Assembly (NCBI GenBank): GCA_039182715.1
Contig: JBCDBY010000105.1
Span: forward strand, 1 to 13,649
DNA from: JBCDBY01 sp039182715
GTDB lineage: Bacteria; Planctomycetota; PLA2
DNA: 13,649 bases
Reading direction: 5' to 3'
In this document: positions 7,152-13,649 of the stretch, piece after piece
Layout: the number at the start of each line of letters is the position of its first letter
How positions within the stretch are numbered: the first letter of the stretch is position 1
Notes under the pieces: model-generated
Database searches by the model: none
What the model saw: the letters and a program-made list of their open reading frames with translations, nothing else
What the model was told of the DNA's origin: nothing
Program-made: the position numbers and the translations under genes

Positions 7152-7564
7152 TGCGCACGGGGCTGAGAGTGCGGGGGGAGCGCGGACATCCGGTGGTCCG
7201 CCGTGCGGTCATCCGCTACGCGGTCTGGCTGCGCACGCAGTTCGCGTTTCCGATACGCGTGCCGATCTACCTGCTGCCGGGGCCCGTGCTCGTCACGATG
7301 CACGGCGTCGAGGGGTCGGCATCGTTCTTTGCGCCCTGGGACCGCAGGGAAGAGCCCTTCATTCGCGTTGCGACGGGCGACTACCCGCAGCTTCGTCGCG
7401 AACGCGGCCGCGACAACGCCTTGGCGGCGTTCCTGAGTTCCGTTTCGCACGAGGTCGTTCACTACCGTCAATGGGTCGAGACCGGCCGGACGTGGGAGCG
7501 AGGCGTCGAGCGTCGTGCCATCACCCTGGTGAACCGCTATGCGGCCACGACCGATCACCCCTGA
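7151..7564 (+). CDS. Small HExxH protein, putative zinc metallopeptidase
   Basis: This 137-aa protein contains HEVVHYRQW with H100, E101 and H104 in the zincin HExxH arrangement. It is followed by W115-E116 and E120 in an ERGVERRA segment that could supply a third zinc ligand from the next helix, as in gluzincin-like folds. The N-terminal half is predicted to be a small beta-rich region (FPIRVPIYLLPGP..VTMHGVEGSASFFAPWDRREEPFIRVATGDY). No signal peptide or membrane helix is seen, so it is probably cytoplasmic. The ATG overlaps the paralogue A stop (TGATG), with GAGG at 7137-7140 as a possible SD; this start matches the change of frame from the upstream gene. Peptidase activity is inferred from the motif alone, and the substrate is unknown. 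Coupling to A suggests they work together, perhaps in turnover or regulation of an anchored protein. Confidence 0.72.
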   Translation: MRTGLRVRGERGHPVVRRAVIRYAVWLRTQFAFPIRVPIYLLPGPVLVTMHGVEGSASFFAPWDRREEPFIRVATGDYPQLRRERGRDNALAAFLSSVSHEVVHYRQWVETGRTWERGVERRAITLVNRYAATTDHP

Positions 7565-7615
7565 CCGGTGCGGGTGAGCACGGCGTGACTTGCGAGACGG
7601 TTGGTCGCGGGCGGG

Positions 7616-7621
7616 TAGCAT
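7616..7621 (+). promoter_or_regulatory. -10-like TAGCAT before the 7631-12477 unit
   Basis: TAGCAT matches 4 of 6 -10 positions and ends 9 nt before the ATG at 7631, which has no convincing Shine-Dalgarno site. The only -35-like candidate (TTGCGA, 7590-7595) is 20 nt away. No terminator is visible in 7565-7630, so read-through from the HExxH gene is also possible. Confidence 0.3.
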
Positions 7622-7630
7622 GAGCGAGAC

Positions 7631-8365
7631 ATGGGAAGGGGAAGTCGGAGCAGAGAGTCCGGGGAGCTCCGAATCCTCGACGTCGTCGTCGTGGGAGGTG
7701 TCGTGTTTCTCCTGGTCGCCGGTCTGATCTGGGCGCAGGTCTTCTCGAAGTTCTCGGACTACAACCGCGTCGAGGCGTGGAATGGCGAGTCGATCCGGAT
7801 CCCTCGTTGTGTCGTGCGCGACACAAGAAGTGGCGACGTGGTGCACGCGGAATCGAACCTGCTTCTCGAGTGGCCGCCCGAGTACGAGCGGGCCAACTAT
7901 TCGTTCCTGATCACCGGACGGGGCTGCGGAGCCCTGCGGTTCCGAGGCGATGCGGTGCCGGATCTCAAACTGCCGCCGCCGGTGCAGGCCTCGATTCGAT
8001 TCGCCGGCAACGCGGAGATCCCGAACGGGATCAAGCTCTCGTTCACGCCCGAATCGGCGCCCTTCGAGGAGTCGGAAGCGCTCGCATTCGCCAGCGCCCG
8101 CGCATCGTTCTGGAGCGAAGCGAGCCCGCGCCCCAGCTACGTCTGGGTCGACGCCGAGACCCGCCGCGCCGATGTTCTGCTGCCCGAGCCCGGTCGTTGG
8201 CGCATCGACTGGGATCGAACCATGCACACGCCCAATGATGGTCCGGATCCGAATCTCCTCGTCGTTCTGGGGAGCGGCACCCTGGGCGTGCACGAGATCG
8301 AGGACGGTGGCGTCGTCACGATCGACGTGCCGCCGGACGCGTTCGCGGAGGAAGATGGATCCTGA
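7631..8365 (+). CDS. Membrane-anchored beta-rich protein, function unknown
   Basis: This 244-aa protein has a cytoplasmic N-terminus of about 14 residues with several Arg, one membrane helix (residues ~15-37, ILDVVVVGGVVFLLVAGLIW) and a soluble domain on the far side. The domain looks beta-rich: alternating hydrophobic stretches such as SNLLLEWPP, VQASIRFAGNAEIP, IKLSFTPES, RRADVLLPEPGRWRIDW and GGVVTIDVPPDAF. This is the style of Ig-like or carboxypeptidase-regulatory-like domains that often end in a 'vtl.pg' strand, but I cannot assign a family. It heads the unit leading into paralogues B, C and D. The next gene starts 43 nt after its stop, or overlaps it by 11 bp if the earlier ATG at 8355 is used. 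Shared topology with the paralogues suggests a common membrane location. Confidence 0.72.
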   Translation: MGRGSRSRESGELRILDVVVVGGVVFLLVAGLIWAQVFSKFSDYNRVEAWNGESIRIPRCVVRDTRSGDVVHAESNLLLEWPPEYERANYSFLITGRGCGALRFRGDAVPDLKLPPPVQASIRFAGNAEIPNGIKLSFTPESAPFEESEALAFASARASFWSEASPRPSYVWVDAETRRADVLLPEPGRWRIDWDRTMHTPNDGPDPNLLVVLGSGTLGVHEIEDGGVVTIDVPPDAFAEEDGS

Positions 8366-8398
8366 ACGCGCCGCGAATGCGCCGGGCGAACAACAGGT

Positions 8399-8403
8399 AG
8401 AGG
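8399..8403 (+). promoter_or_regulatory. Ribosome binding site AGAGG deciding the paralogue B start
   Basis: AGAGG lies 5 nt before ATG 8409. An alternative ATG at 8355 has GGAGG at 8347-8351 only 3 nt away, too close for good function. Starting at 8409 gives a 13-residue cytoplasmic tail before the conserved WW, close to the 14-15 residues of paralogues C and D. Confidence 0.5.
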
Positions 8404-8408
8404 ACGCG

Positions 8409-9764
8409 ATGGAGAACGCGGCCGATGCGCCGAGGAGCCGCCGCCGCTGGTGGATCTGGCCGCTCGGGTTGCTGGTTTTCCTCGTCGTTGGGCACACCGT
8501 CTGGACGCTGGTCTGGCGGCATCGCTATGAGAGTCGAATCGACGCCATGCGCGCGAACGGCGTGATGGTCGACCTGACGGATCACGCGTCCAAGCCGGTG
8601 CCGGACGCGCAGAACGCGGCGATCCCGTTCGCGCAGGCGGCGGCTTGGTACGAAGAGCACCTCCAGGGCGATGCGGCGATCACGGATTACGTTGGCGCCT
8701 GGGAGGACACCAACACCGATCCCGAAGACGAGCACTACCGGGAGGAACTGGCGCGCCTCCGTCGGTGGCTCGCGAGCGGCGATCGCTATGTCGAACTGCT
8801 GGGGGAAACGGCGCGGCGTCCGGGTTGGTATGAAGAGCTCGCGTGGGAGACGGGCATGGGGATGGAGGTGCTCGCCATTCCGCGTATGGCGCGCGCCATC
8901 GATTTTCTCTCCGAGCGTGTGCGCCGGGCGGAGCGTTGGACACCGCAAGTCACGTCGGAGCTCCTGGTCATGGTCCGGCTTTCGGACCGGGTCGAGCTGC
9001 CGATCCTGATTGGCCGGCTCGTATCGTGGACGATGAAGCGTCGCGCCGCGGACACGCTGATCGCCGCGTCCGGTCTTCCGGGCTTCGATGCGTCACGCGT
9101 GTGGGAAGCCGTGCAGGCCGACTTCGTACCGGGTCCGGTGGCCGATCAGCTGCGGCGAGTCTGGGCCGAGGAACGCGCCATCGGCATCTGGTGCACGCGG
9201 GAACTGATCGAAGGATGGGACCTGCTCAGCTTCCTCGATCAGTTGGCCATTCCGGACGGTCCGCCGCGTGAGCGGCGCGAGTGGTGGAGCTGGCCCTATC
9301 GGGCGCTTCTCTATTCCGATGGCGTCCGCTTCCTCGACTTGATCGATCGTGCCGAAGAGCTGACGCCGCTCGCCGCCCATGAGGCGAGCGCGCGCGCCGA
9401 CGCCCTGGCCGAGGAGGCCGCCCTGAAGCATGGCCGGCTCATCTCTGCCCTCTGGAGCGTGGTTCCGGTCAAGGGGTTCGAGGCGCGGCAGCGCTACGTC
9501 GCCACGATGCGCGTGGCCCGTGTGGGGCTCGCTCTCCTCGTTCTTCACGAGAGAACGGGTGCCTGGCCCCAGGAGCTGGATCCGGCTCTCGAACTCGTGG
9601 ACGCGGACGATCTGATCGATCCCTACACCGGGAAGCGATTGCTCTGGGAGCCCGGGGTGCGGCTGGCAGCGGACCGACCGATCGACGGTTGGACCCTTGA
9701 AGAGGCGCGGAGATTCGGGGACCTCGTCGAGTGGCTGTTCGAAGGGTCGGAGTCGGGACGATGA
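8409..9764 (+). CDS. Paralogue B: single-pass membrane protein of the WP-SL/DP-TG family
   Basis: The protein has 451 aa from this start. A basic tail (RSRRR) and one membrane helix (residues ~14-36) are followed by the family landmarks RYESRIDAMRANG, NAAIPFAQAAAWYEEHL, LASGDRYVELLGE, EERAIGIWCTRELIEG, WWSWPYRALLYSDGVRFLDL, and the C-terminal block (~360-420) RYVATMRVARVGLALLVLHERTGAWP ending DLIDPYTGKRLLWEPG. The function is unknown. The extracytoplasmic part is predicted to be mainly helical, with no enzyme motif I recognise. DNA for the membrane segment (8447-8536) is almost identical to that in paralogue C, while the rest is well diverged. The stop overlaps the ATG of C in ATGA. An alternative start at 8355 would add 18 residues and overlap the upstream gene by 11 bp. 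Confidence 0.78.
   Translation: MENAADAPRSRRRWWIWPLGLLVFLVVGHTVWTLVWRHRYESRIDAMRANGVMVDLTDHASKPVPDAQNAAIPFAQAAAWYEEHLQGDAAITDYVGAWEDTNTDPEDEHYREELARLRRWLASGDRYVELLGETARRPGWYEELAWETGMGMEVLAIPRMARAIDFLSERVRRAERWTPQVTSELLVMVRLSDRVELPILIGRLVSWTMKRRAADTLIAASGLPGFDASRVWEAVQADFVPGPVADQLRRVWAEERAIGIWCTRELIEGWDLLSFLDQLAIPDGPPRERREWWSWPYRALLYSDGVRFLDLIDRAEELTPLAAHEASARADALAEEAALKHGRLISALWSVVPVKGFEARQRYVATMRVARVGLALLVLHERTGAWPQELDPALELVDADDLIDPYTGKRLLWEPGVRLAADRPIDGWTLEEARRFGDLVEWLFEGSESGR
8447..8536 (+). repeat. Near-identical 90-bp patch, copy 1 (in paralogue B)
   Basis: This stretch encodes the membrane helix and following RHRYESR. It matches 9805-9894 with 3 differences in 90 bp (at 8508, 8525 and 8528); the first 61 bp are identical. 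All three differences are synonymous. Similarity falls off sharply at both ends. Confidence 0.9.
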
Positions 9765-11125
9765 CGACGTCCGTCCCGGAGCCGCGCAAGAAGCGTCGTC
9801 CCCCCTGGTGGATCTGGCCGCTCGGGTTGCTGGTTTTCCTCGTCGTTGGGCACACCGTCTGGACGTTGGTCTGGCGGCATCGGTACGAGAGTCGGCTGGA
9901 AGCGTTGCGCGCAGCCGGTGAACGTCTTGAAGTGTCGGAGTTCGTGCCGGAGCCGGCGTCTGATCATCGCAACGCTGCCGTCCCGTTCGCCGAGGCGGAG
10001 CGTTGGTACGACGAGTATCTCGGCACGTTCGAGGATGACCTCGAGCAACTCGAGTCGCTCGAACGTTGGGCAAAAGGGCGTTCCGATTCCAAGGTTGAGG
10101 AGCAACGGGCGCGCGTGCAAGACGCCCTGGCACGCGGCGATCCCTACGTGGCGCTCCTGAAGCAGACGGTGGCGCGTCCGGATTGGCGCGAGCCCCTCGA
10201 CTGGGGCGCCGGCATCGACATGCGATCGAAGACCGGTCCGCGGCTTCGCAAGGCGATGGAATTCATGGTCCAGCGGATCGTGCGAGCCCCACGCGTCGAA
10301 GAGCAGCAGGTCGAGGAGCTGCAGCTGATTATTCGGCTCGCGCTGCATGTGGACTCGCCGGGCATCCTCGGCCTCTTCCTCAACTGGGCGGCGCACGAAG
10401 AGGCTCTTGATGCGCTCCAGGGCATGTCGCGCTTGCCGGAGTTCGAGGCCCGGGCCGTCTGGGATCGCGTGGCGGCGGACCTCGATCCGTCGCCGCTTGT
10501 CGAACGCCTTCCGCGTGCCGTCACGCTCGAGAGGGCGTTCGGCGTGGAGGTGACGCGGCATCTGCTCGATGGTCGAAACCTCTTGGAGTACATCGACTCG
10601 ATCCTCGACGACGTACCCGGGCGGTCCCGCGCCGACGGCTGGTGGTCGTGGCCCTACGCGGCGTTGCTGTATCGCGATGGCGTCGCGCAGCTCGACCTCT
10701 TTGAGATGTGGCTCGCCCACCTTCCCACGGAGCCTTGGGTCGACTTTCCGATGCCGGAGGAGTGGCAGCACCGCGATCTCATGCCTCGCGATCAGATCAT
10801 TTGGGCGCTGTTCACGCCGATGCCGCGCCTCTCGATCGAACGGCGACGGCAATACCTCGCACGCATGCGTATCGCGCGCGTCGGTCTCGCCCTGCATGTG
10901 ATCCGCCAGCGCACGGGCGCGTGGCCCGCATCGCTCGAGGCCGTCGATCCGATGCTTCTGCCGGAGGATCGGATCGACCCCTACACCGGGGAGCGATTCC
11001 TCTGGGATCCCGGCGTGCGCCTCGCGGCGGATGTCCCCCTCCATGAGGGTGAGACTCTGGAGTCGGCACGAGAGTTCGAGAGGCTGATCGAGTGGCGCTT
11101 CGGGGCGTCGGAGTCGAGACGATGA
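9761..11125 (+). CDS. Paralogue C: single-pass membrane protein of the WP-SL/DP-TG family
   Basis: This 454-aa protein has the tail MTTSVPEPRKKRR, a membrane helix (residues ~16-38) and a large extracytoplasmic domain with the family landmarks: RYESRLEALRAAG, NAAVPFAEAERWYDEYL, LARGDPYVALLKQ, TRHLLDG, WWSWPYAALLYRDGV, and (~360-420) MRIARVGLALHVIRQRTGAWPASL followed by RIDPYTGERFLWDPG. The segment around residues 85-115 is one of the more variable parts of the family. ATG 9761 overlaps the B stop by 4 bp (ATGA), with SD GGAG at 9749-9752 and an 8-nt spacer. An in-frame start further upstream would lie entirely inside B and is not favoured. The function is unknown; adjacent diverged copies suggest partners in one complex or parallel receptors, but this is inference. 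Confidence 0.78.
   Translation: MTTSVPEPRKKRRPPWWIWPLGLLVFLVVGHTVWTLVWRHRYESRLEALRAAGERLEVSEFVPEPASDHRNAAVPFAEAERWYDEYLGTFEDDLEQLESLERWAKGRSDSKVEEQRARVQDALARGDPYVALLKQTVARPDWREPLDWGAGIDMRSKTGPRLRKAMEFMVQRIVRAPRVEEQQVEELQLIIRLALHVDSPGILGLFLNWAAHEEALDALQGMSRLPEFEARAVWDRVAADLDPSPLVERLPRAVTLERAFGVEVTRHLLDGRNLLEYIDSILDDVPGRSRADGWWSWPYAALLYRDGVAQLDLFEMWLAHLPTEPWVDFPMPEEWQHRDLMPRDQIIWALFTPMPRLSIERRRQYLARMRIARVGLALHVIRQRTGAWPASLEAVDPMLLPEDRIDPYTGERFLWDPGVRLAADVPLHEGETLESAREFERLIEWRFGASESRR
9805..9894 (+). repeat. Near-identical 90-bp patch, copy 2 (in paralogue C)
   Basis: This is the partner of 8447-8536. It covers codons for WWIWPLGLL onward through the membrane helix to RYESR. The corresponding segments of paralogues A and D are clearly diverged in DNA and protein. 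Confidence 0.9.
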
Positions 11126-12477
11126 CGACCATCCCGGACTCGCCGAAGAAACGCCGCGGTCGATGGTGGACTTGGCTGCTTGGGGCTCTGCTGCTGCTCG
11201 TGGCGGCGCACGCCGTGTGGACGTTTCACTGGCGCTCCCGCTTCGAGGATCGCCTCGCGGCGCTCCGGGCCGTGGGCGAGCCGGTCACGCTCGCGGGGCT
11301 GGCCACCGAGTCCATTCCGGACGCGGAGAACGCCGCGATTCCGTTTGGCGATGCGGCGCGCTGGTACGACGAGCACTTGCTTGCGGACGAGGGGCTGATC
11401 GAAGACTTCGCGATGTCGGAGGACTTCTGGCGTCCATCCGGGCAGGAGCCGGACGAGGAGCACCGCGAAACCCTGCGCGCGTTGCGTGCGTGGCTCGCGC
11501 GCGGCGATCCGTATGTGGAGCTGCTGCGCGAGGCGGCCTTTCGGCCTCGTTGGCATGTGGCGTACGAGTGGGAGAAGGGCCCGGACATGGTGGTCGACGC
11601 CATTCCGCGCATGCAGCAACTCACGGTCTTCCTGTCGGAGCGGATCCGTCGAGCGGACGCGTGGTCCCCGGGCGTTCGTGACGAGCTTGTCCTTCTGGCG
11701 CAACTCTCGGAGCGGGTGGAGCTGCCGGTCGTCATCGGCATGTTCGTCGAAGCCACCGTGCGGGACGGAACCGCGCGCCTGCTGCCGCGCGCCGCGCGCT
11801 TGCCCGGCTTCGACGCCGCAGATGCGCATCGCGCCCTGGACCCCCTGCTTGTGCCGGTGACGACGACCGATCGCATCCAGCAGGCATTCCGAGAGGAACT
11901 GCCCATGGGCCTTTGGGCCACGCGACGACTGTTGGACGGACGAGAGCTGGCGACCGGGGCCGAACCTATGCCGGACTCGAACGCAGACTCCCGGAGTTGG
12001 TGGAGTTGGATCTACACCGCACTGATCTATCGGGACGGAGTCCGTTTTCTCGACTTGATGGCACAAGCCCAGGATCTCGCCCTCGATTCTCCCGCGAGCG
12101 CGGTCGCGCGCAGCGAGGACTTGGATCGCGAGCTCGACCCCTGGCGCGGCCGAATGGTCTCGTCTCTTTTCTCGCATCTCCCGGGCATGGTCATGCGCAA
12201 ACGCCAGGAGCACGTCGCCCGCATGCGCGTGGCGCGCGTGGGGCTGGCGCTCCTCGTCGTGCGGCAGCGCGACGGCGCTTGGCCCGAGAGCCTCGACGCG
12301 GTGCGCGCGCTCGTGCCCACCGAGTGCCTCGAGGACCCGTTCACCGGCAAGCTGTTGCGCTGGCAGCCGGGCGTCCGACTCAGCGCCGCCCGTCCCCTCG
12401 AAGACTTCGACGAGGAATCCGCTCGCCGTTATGGCGACAACATGCTCATCGAATGGAATTTCGATGCGGACGGCTAG
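11122..12477 (+). CDS. Paralogue D: single-pass membrane protein of the WP-SL/DP-TG family
   Basis: This 451-aa protein has the tail MTTIPDSPKKRRG, a membrane helix (residues ~15-36), then RFEDRLAALRAVG, NAAIPFGDAARWYDEHL, LARGDPYVELLRE, TRRLLDG, WWSWIYTALIYRDGVRFLDL, and a C-terminal block (~360-418) RMRVARVGLALLVVRQRDGAWPESL ending LEDPFTGKLLRWQPG. In the middle region it looks closest to B (for example FLSERIRRADAWSP against FLSERVRRAERWTP). ATG 11122 overlaps the C stop by 4 bp, with GGAG at 11110-11113 and an 8-nt spacer. The stop region differs from the SES-R ending of B and C, fitting its place as the last gene of the array. The stop codon overlaps that of the convergent AsmA-like gene. 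The function is unknown. Confidence 0.78.
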   Translation: MTTIPDSPKKRRGRWWTWLLGALLLLVAAHAVWTFHWRSRFEDRLAALRAVGEPVTLAGLATESIPDAENAAIPFGDAARWYDEHLLADEGLIEDFAMSEDFWRPSGQEPDEEHRETLRALRAWLARGDPYVELLREAAFRPRWHVAYEWEKGPDMVVDAIPRMQQLTVFLSERIRRADAWSPGVRDELVLLAQLSERVELPVVIGMFVEATVRDGTARLLPRAARLPGFDAADAHRALDPLLVPVTTTDRIQQAFREELPMGLWATRRLLDGRELATGAEPMPDSNADSRSWWSWIYTALIYRDGVRFLDLMAQAQDLALDSPASAVARSEDLDRELDPWRGRMVSSLFSHLPGMVMRKRQEHVARMRVARVGLALLVVRQRDGAWPESLDAVRALVPTECLEDPFTGKLLRWQPGVRLSAARPLEDFDEESARRYGDNMLIEWNFDADG

Positions 12478-13649
12478 CGGAAGCCCTTGAGCGGGTCTTT
12501 CAGCGCGTCCTTGAGCTTGTCGCGCAGCAGGTCTTCGGCCTTGGGGAGGTTGACCTTGGGCTTCTCGGTCGTGCCGTCGATGCGGACGGGGAGCGTCTCG
12601 ACCTTGTCGGCGATGTCGCCGAAGCCGAACGCCTTGGCGATGGGGACGAGGTCGACGTTCAGGTCGAGCTTGCCTTCGAGCGACACGCGGCCCGCCATGT
12701 CGAGGCGCTTCTCGTCGCTTGTGGCCGACAGGCGGTTGAAGGAGACCCAGTTGTCCGCGATGGCGAACTCGGCGCCGGCGCTGTTGAGCGGGATCGGGTT
12801 CTTCCCGAACTTGCCGCCCGCCGCATTCGCGATCTGCGCGGCGATCGACTCCGGCGGGAGCGCGAGGTCGTCCAGCCGCAGCTTGCCGGTGCCGCTCAAC
12901 GTGGGGCGAATCGCGTCCCATGTCACGCCCTTGCCGTTCAGCGCGAACTCGGCGTTCAACGCTCCCTGGAGCTGACCGCCCGCGGAAGACGCGAACGGCC
13001 AGAACGTCGCGACCAGAGGAACCAGCGTCGCGTCGAGCTGCACCTTGGTGGCGTCGAGCTTCGCGGTCCACGAGCTGGCGTCGGCGAGGTCGAGCGCGCC
13101 GGTCGCGCTCAGCGTGCCGCCGCCCTTCATCTGTCCGCTCGCCTCGTCGATCACGAACTTGGTGCCGTCGGCGCGGGCGCCGATCTGCACGTTGCGCAGT
13201 ACGACGGGCGCCTGGTCGAGCTCGTCCATCGTGATGCGCACGCGTCCGCCCGCATCGGTCTGATCGCCCTTGAGGTGTGCGTTGAGGCCGACGTTCTTCA
13301 GCGTCGACTTCTCTTGCGTATCGAGGTCGTGATAGGTGAAGTCGCAGCCGCTCAGGTCGATCTCGAGATCGAGCGGCGGGCGCTCGCCCTCCGGCTGCTT
13401 CTCTTCCTGCCCATCCTGCTTGGCGTCGCCGCCAAGTCCGTCGAGCGTCGTGCGGTCGCCCTTCTTGAGGATCGTGAGCTGCACGCCCTCGCCGATGAGG
13501 CGGCCCTTGACCGTCCCATTCATCAGCTCGCCCAGCCCGCATTCGAGCTGCACGTCGCGAATCGCGATGGTCTCGCCCTCGGGGAACCCCTCCGGGTGGC
13601 TCATGCGCACGCCCGACGCGGAGATCGAGGCGAACAGGAAGCCGACATC
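12474..13649 (-). CDS. AsmA-like protein, C-terminal part (5' end outside the window)
   Basis: The frame is open to the window edge, giving 391 visible residues and no start; a GTG at 13610 is internal rather than a convincing start, because the residues before it (DVGFLFASISASGVRMSHPEGF) already read like the AsmA 'v.l.nPeGF' segment. The sequence resembles AsmA-family C-terminal regions: LSGTGKLRLDDLALPPESIAAQIANAAGG, then AGAEFAIADNWVSFNRL, MAGRVSLEGKLDLNVDLVPI and PVRIDGTTEKPKVNLP. A charged linker (GGDAKQDGQEEKQPEGERPP) interrupts the N-terminal part. AsmA-like proteins are inner-membrane-anchored, beta-rich periplasmic proteins linked to lipid transport and outer-membrane assembly; that role is known for the family but not shown here. 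Transcription converges on paralogue D, and the two coding regions overlap by 4 bp. Confidence 0.8.
   Translation of the reverse strand, partial: DVGFLFASISASGVRMSHPEGFPEGETIAIRDVQLECGLGELMNGTVKGRLIGEGVQLTILKKGDRTTLDGLGGDAKQDGQEEKQPEGERPPLDLEIDLSGCDFTYHDLDTQEKSTLKNVGLNAHLKGDQTDAGGRVRITMDELDQAPVVLRNVQIGARADGTKFVIDEASGQMKGGGTLSATGALDLADASSWTAKLDATKVQLDATLVPLVATFWPFASSAGGQLQGALNAEFALNGKGVTWDAIRPTLSGTGKLRLDDLALPPESIAAQIANAAGGKFGKNPIPLNSAGAEFAIADNWVSFNRLSATSDEKRLDMAGRVSLEGKLDLNVDLVPIAKAFGFGDIADKVETLPVRIDGTTEKPKVNLPKAEDLLRDKLKDALKDPLKGFR

Noticed and set aside
7620..7727. Small 35-codon frame starting at ATG 7620
   Set aside because: It overlaps the start of the 7631 gene in another frame, has no SD site, and its Ser-rich peptide has no recognisable feature.
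7950..8408. Longer N-terminus for paralogue B
   Set aside because: Most of it overlaps the beta-rich gene out of frame and is Ser/Arg-rich shadow sequence. Only the short extension from 8355 is a realistic alternative.
5811..12477. Paralogues as true type IV pilins or pseudopilins
   Set aside because: None has the basic-leader G/A-[FM]-x3-E prepilin site before the helix; the helix begins with WW(I/T)W or LWIW. Only the C-terminal likeness remains.
10981..13542. 853-codon minus-strand frame spanning paralogue D and the AsmA-like gene
   Set aside because: It conflicts with both genes, and in the AsmA region it is an out-of-frame reading of the real minus-strand gene.
1..13649. CRISPR array, tRNA, rRNA, insertion sequence or prophage genes
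   Set aside because: I looked for regular spaced repeats, tRNA-like cloverleaf sequence, transposase motifs and terminal inverted repeats, and found none.

Overview
This window is GC-rich bacterial DNA. It is densely coded, with G or C at most third codon positions. The gene content fits a planctomycete (phylum Planctomycetota): a large FG-GAP/VCBS plus ASPIC/UnbV-type exported protein, a secreted multi-EF-hand protein, an AsmA-like protein, and a tandem family of single-pass membrane proteins ending in a 'G.WP.SL..L...DP.TG..L.W.PG' motif. I recall that motif from uncharacterised planctomycete proteins. The phylum assignment is an inference from gene content; no rRNA or marker gene is present.

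Layout, left to right. Bases 1-186 are less GC-rich and hold a clear intrinsic terminator (119-141) for something upstream. A ferritin-like four-helix protein (187-885) follows. Behind its stop comes a 12-bp tandem repeat that repeats the stop codon in frame, then a strong 16-bp-stem terminator (988-1031). The next unit is two exported, probably calcium-binding proteins: a 1104-aa TPR/VCBS/ASPIC-type protein (1081-4395) and a 422-aa protein with twelve EF-hand loops in six compact pairs (4436-5704). It closes with a terminator at 5731-5765. Then comes a paralogue array: membrane-anchored protein A (5811-7151) overlapping a small HExxH putative metallopeptidase (7151-7564); then an anchored beta-rich protein (7631-8365) followed by paralogues B (8409-9764), C (9761-11125) and D (11122-12477). 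B, C and D are joined by ATGA overlaps. The last gene, a 5'-truncated AsmA-like protein, lies on the minus strand (12474-13649). It converges on paralogue D with a 4-bp overlap, the two stop codons sharing one CTAG.

Gene organisation suggests four plus-strand transcription units: 187-885, 1081-5704, 5811-7564 and 7631-12477. The last three start with a gene that lacks a Shine-Dalgarno sequence but has a -10-like hexamer (TAGAAT, TCTAAT, TAGCAT) 6-9 nt before the start codon. The downstream genes have SD-like sites. This pattern suggests leaderless mRNAs at the unit heads.

The most unusual material is the four-member paralogue array with its coupled HExxH protein. It includes a 90-bp patch nearly identical between B and C, which are otherwise well diverged, suggesting gene conversion. 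The function of the array is unknown to me, and nothing here proves a defined new system.
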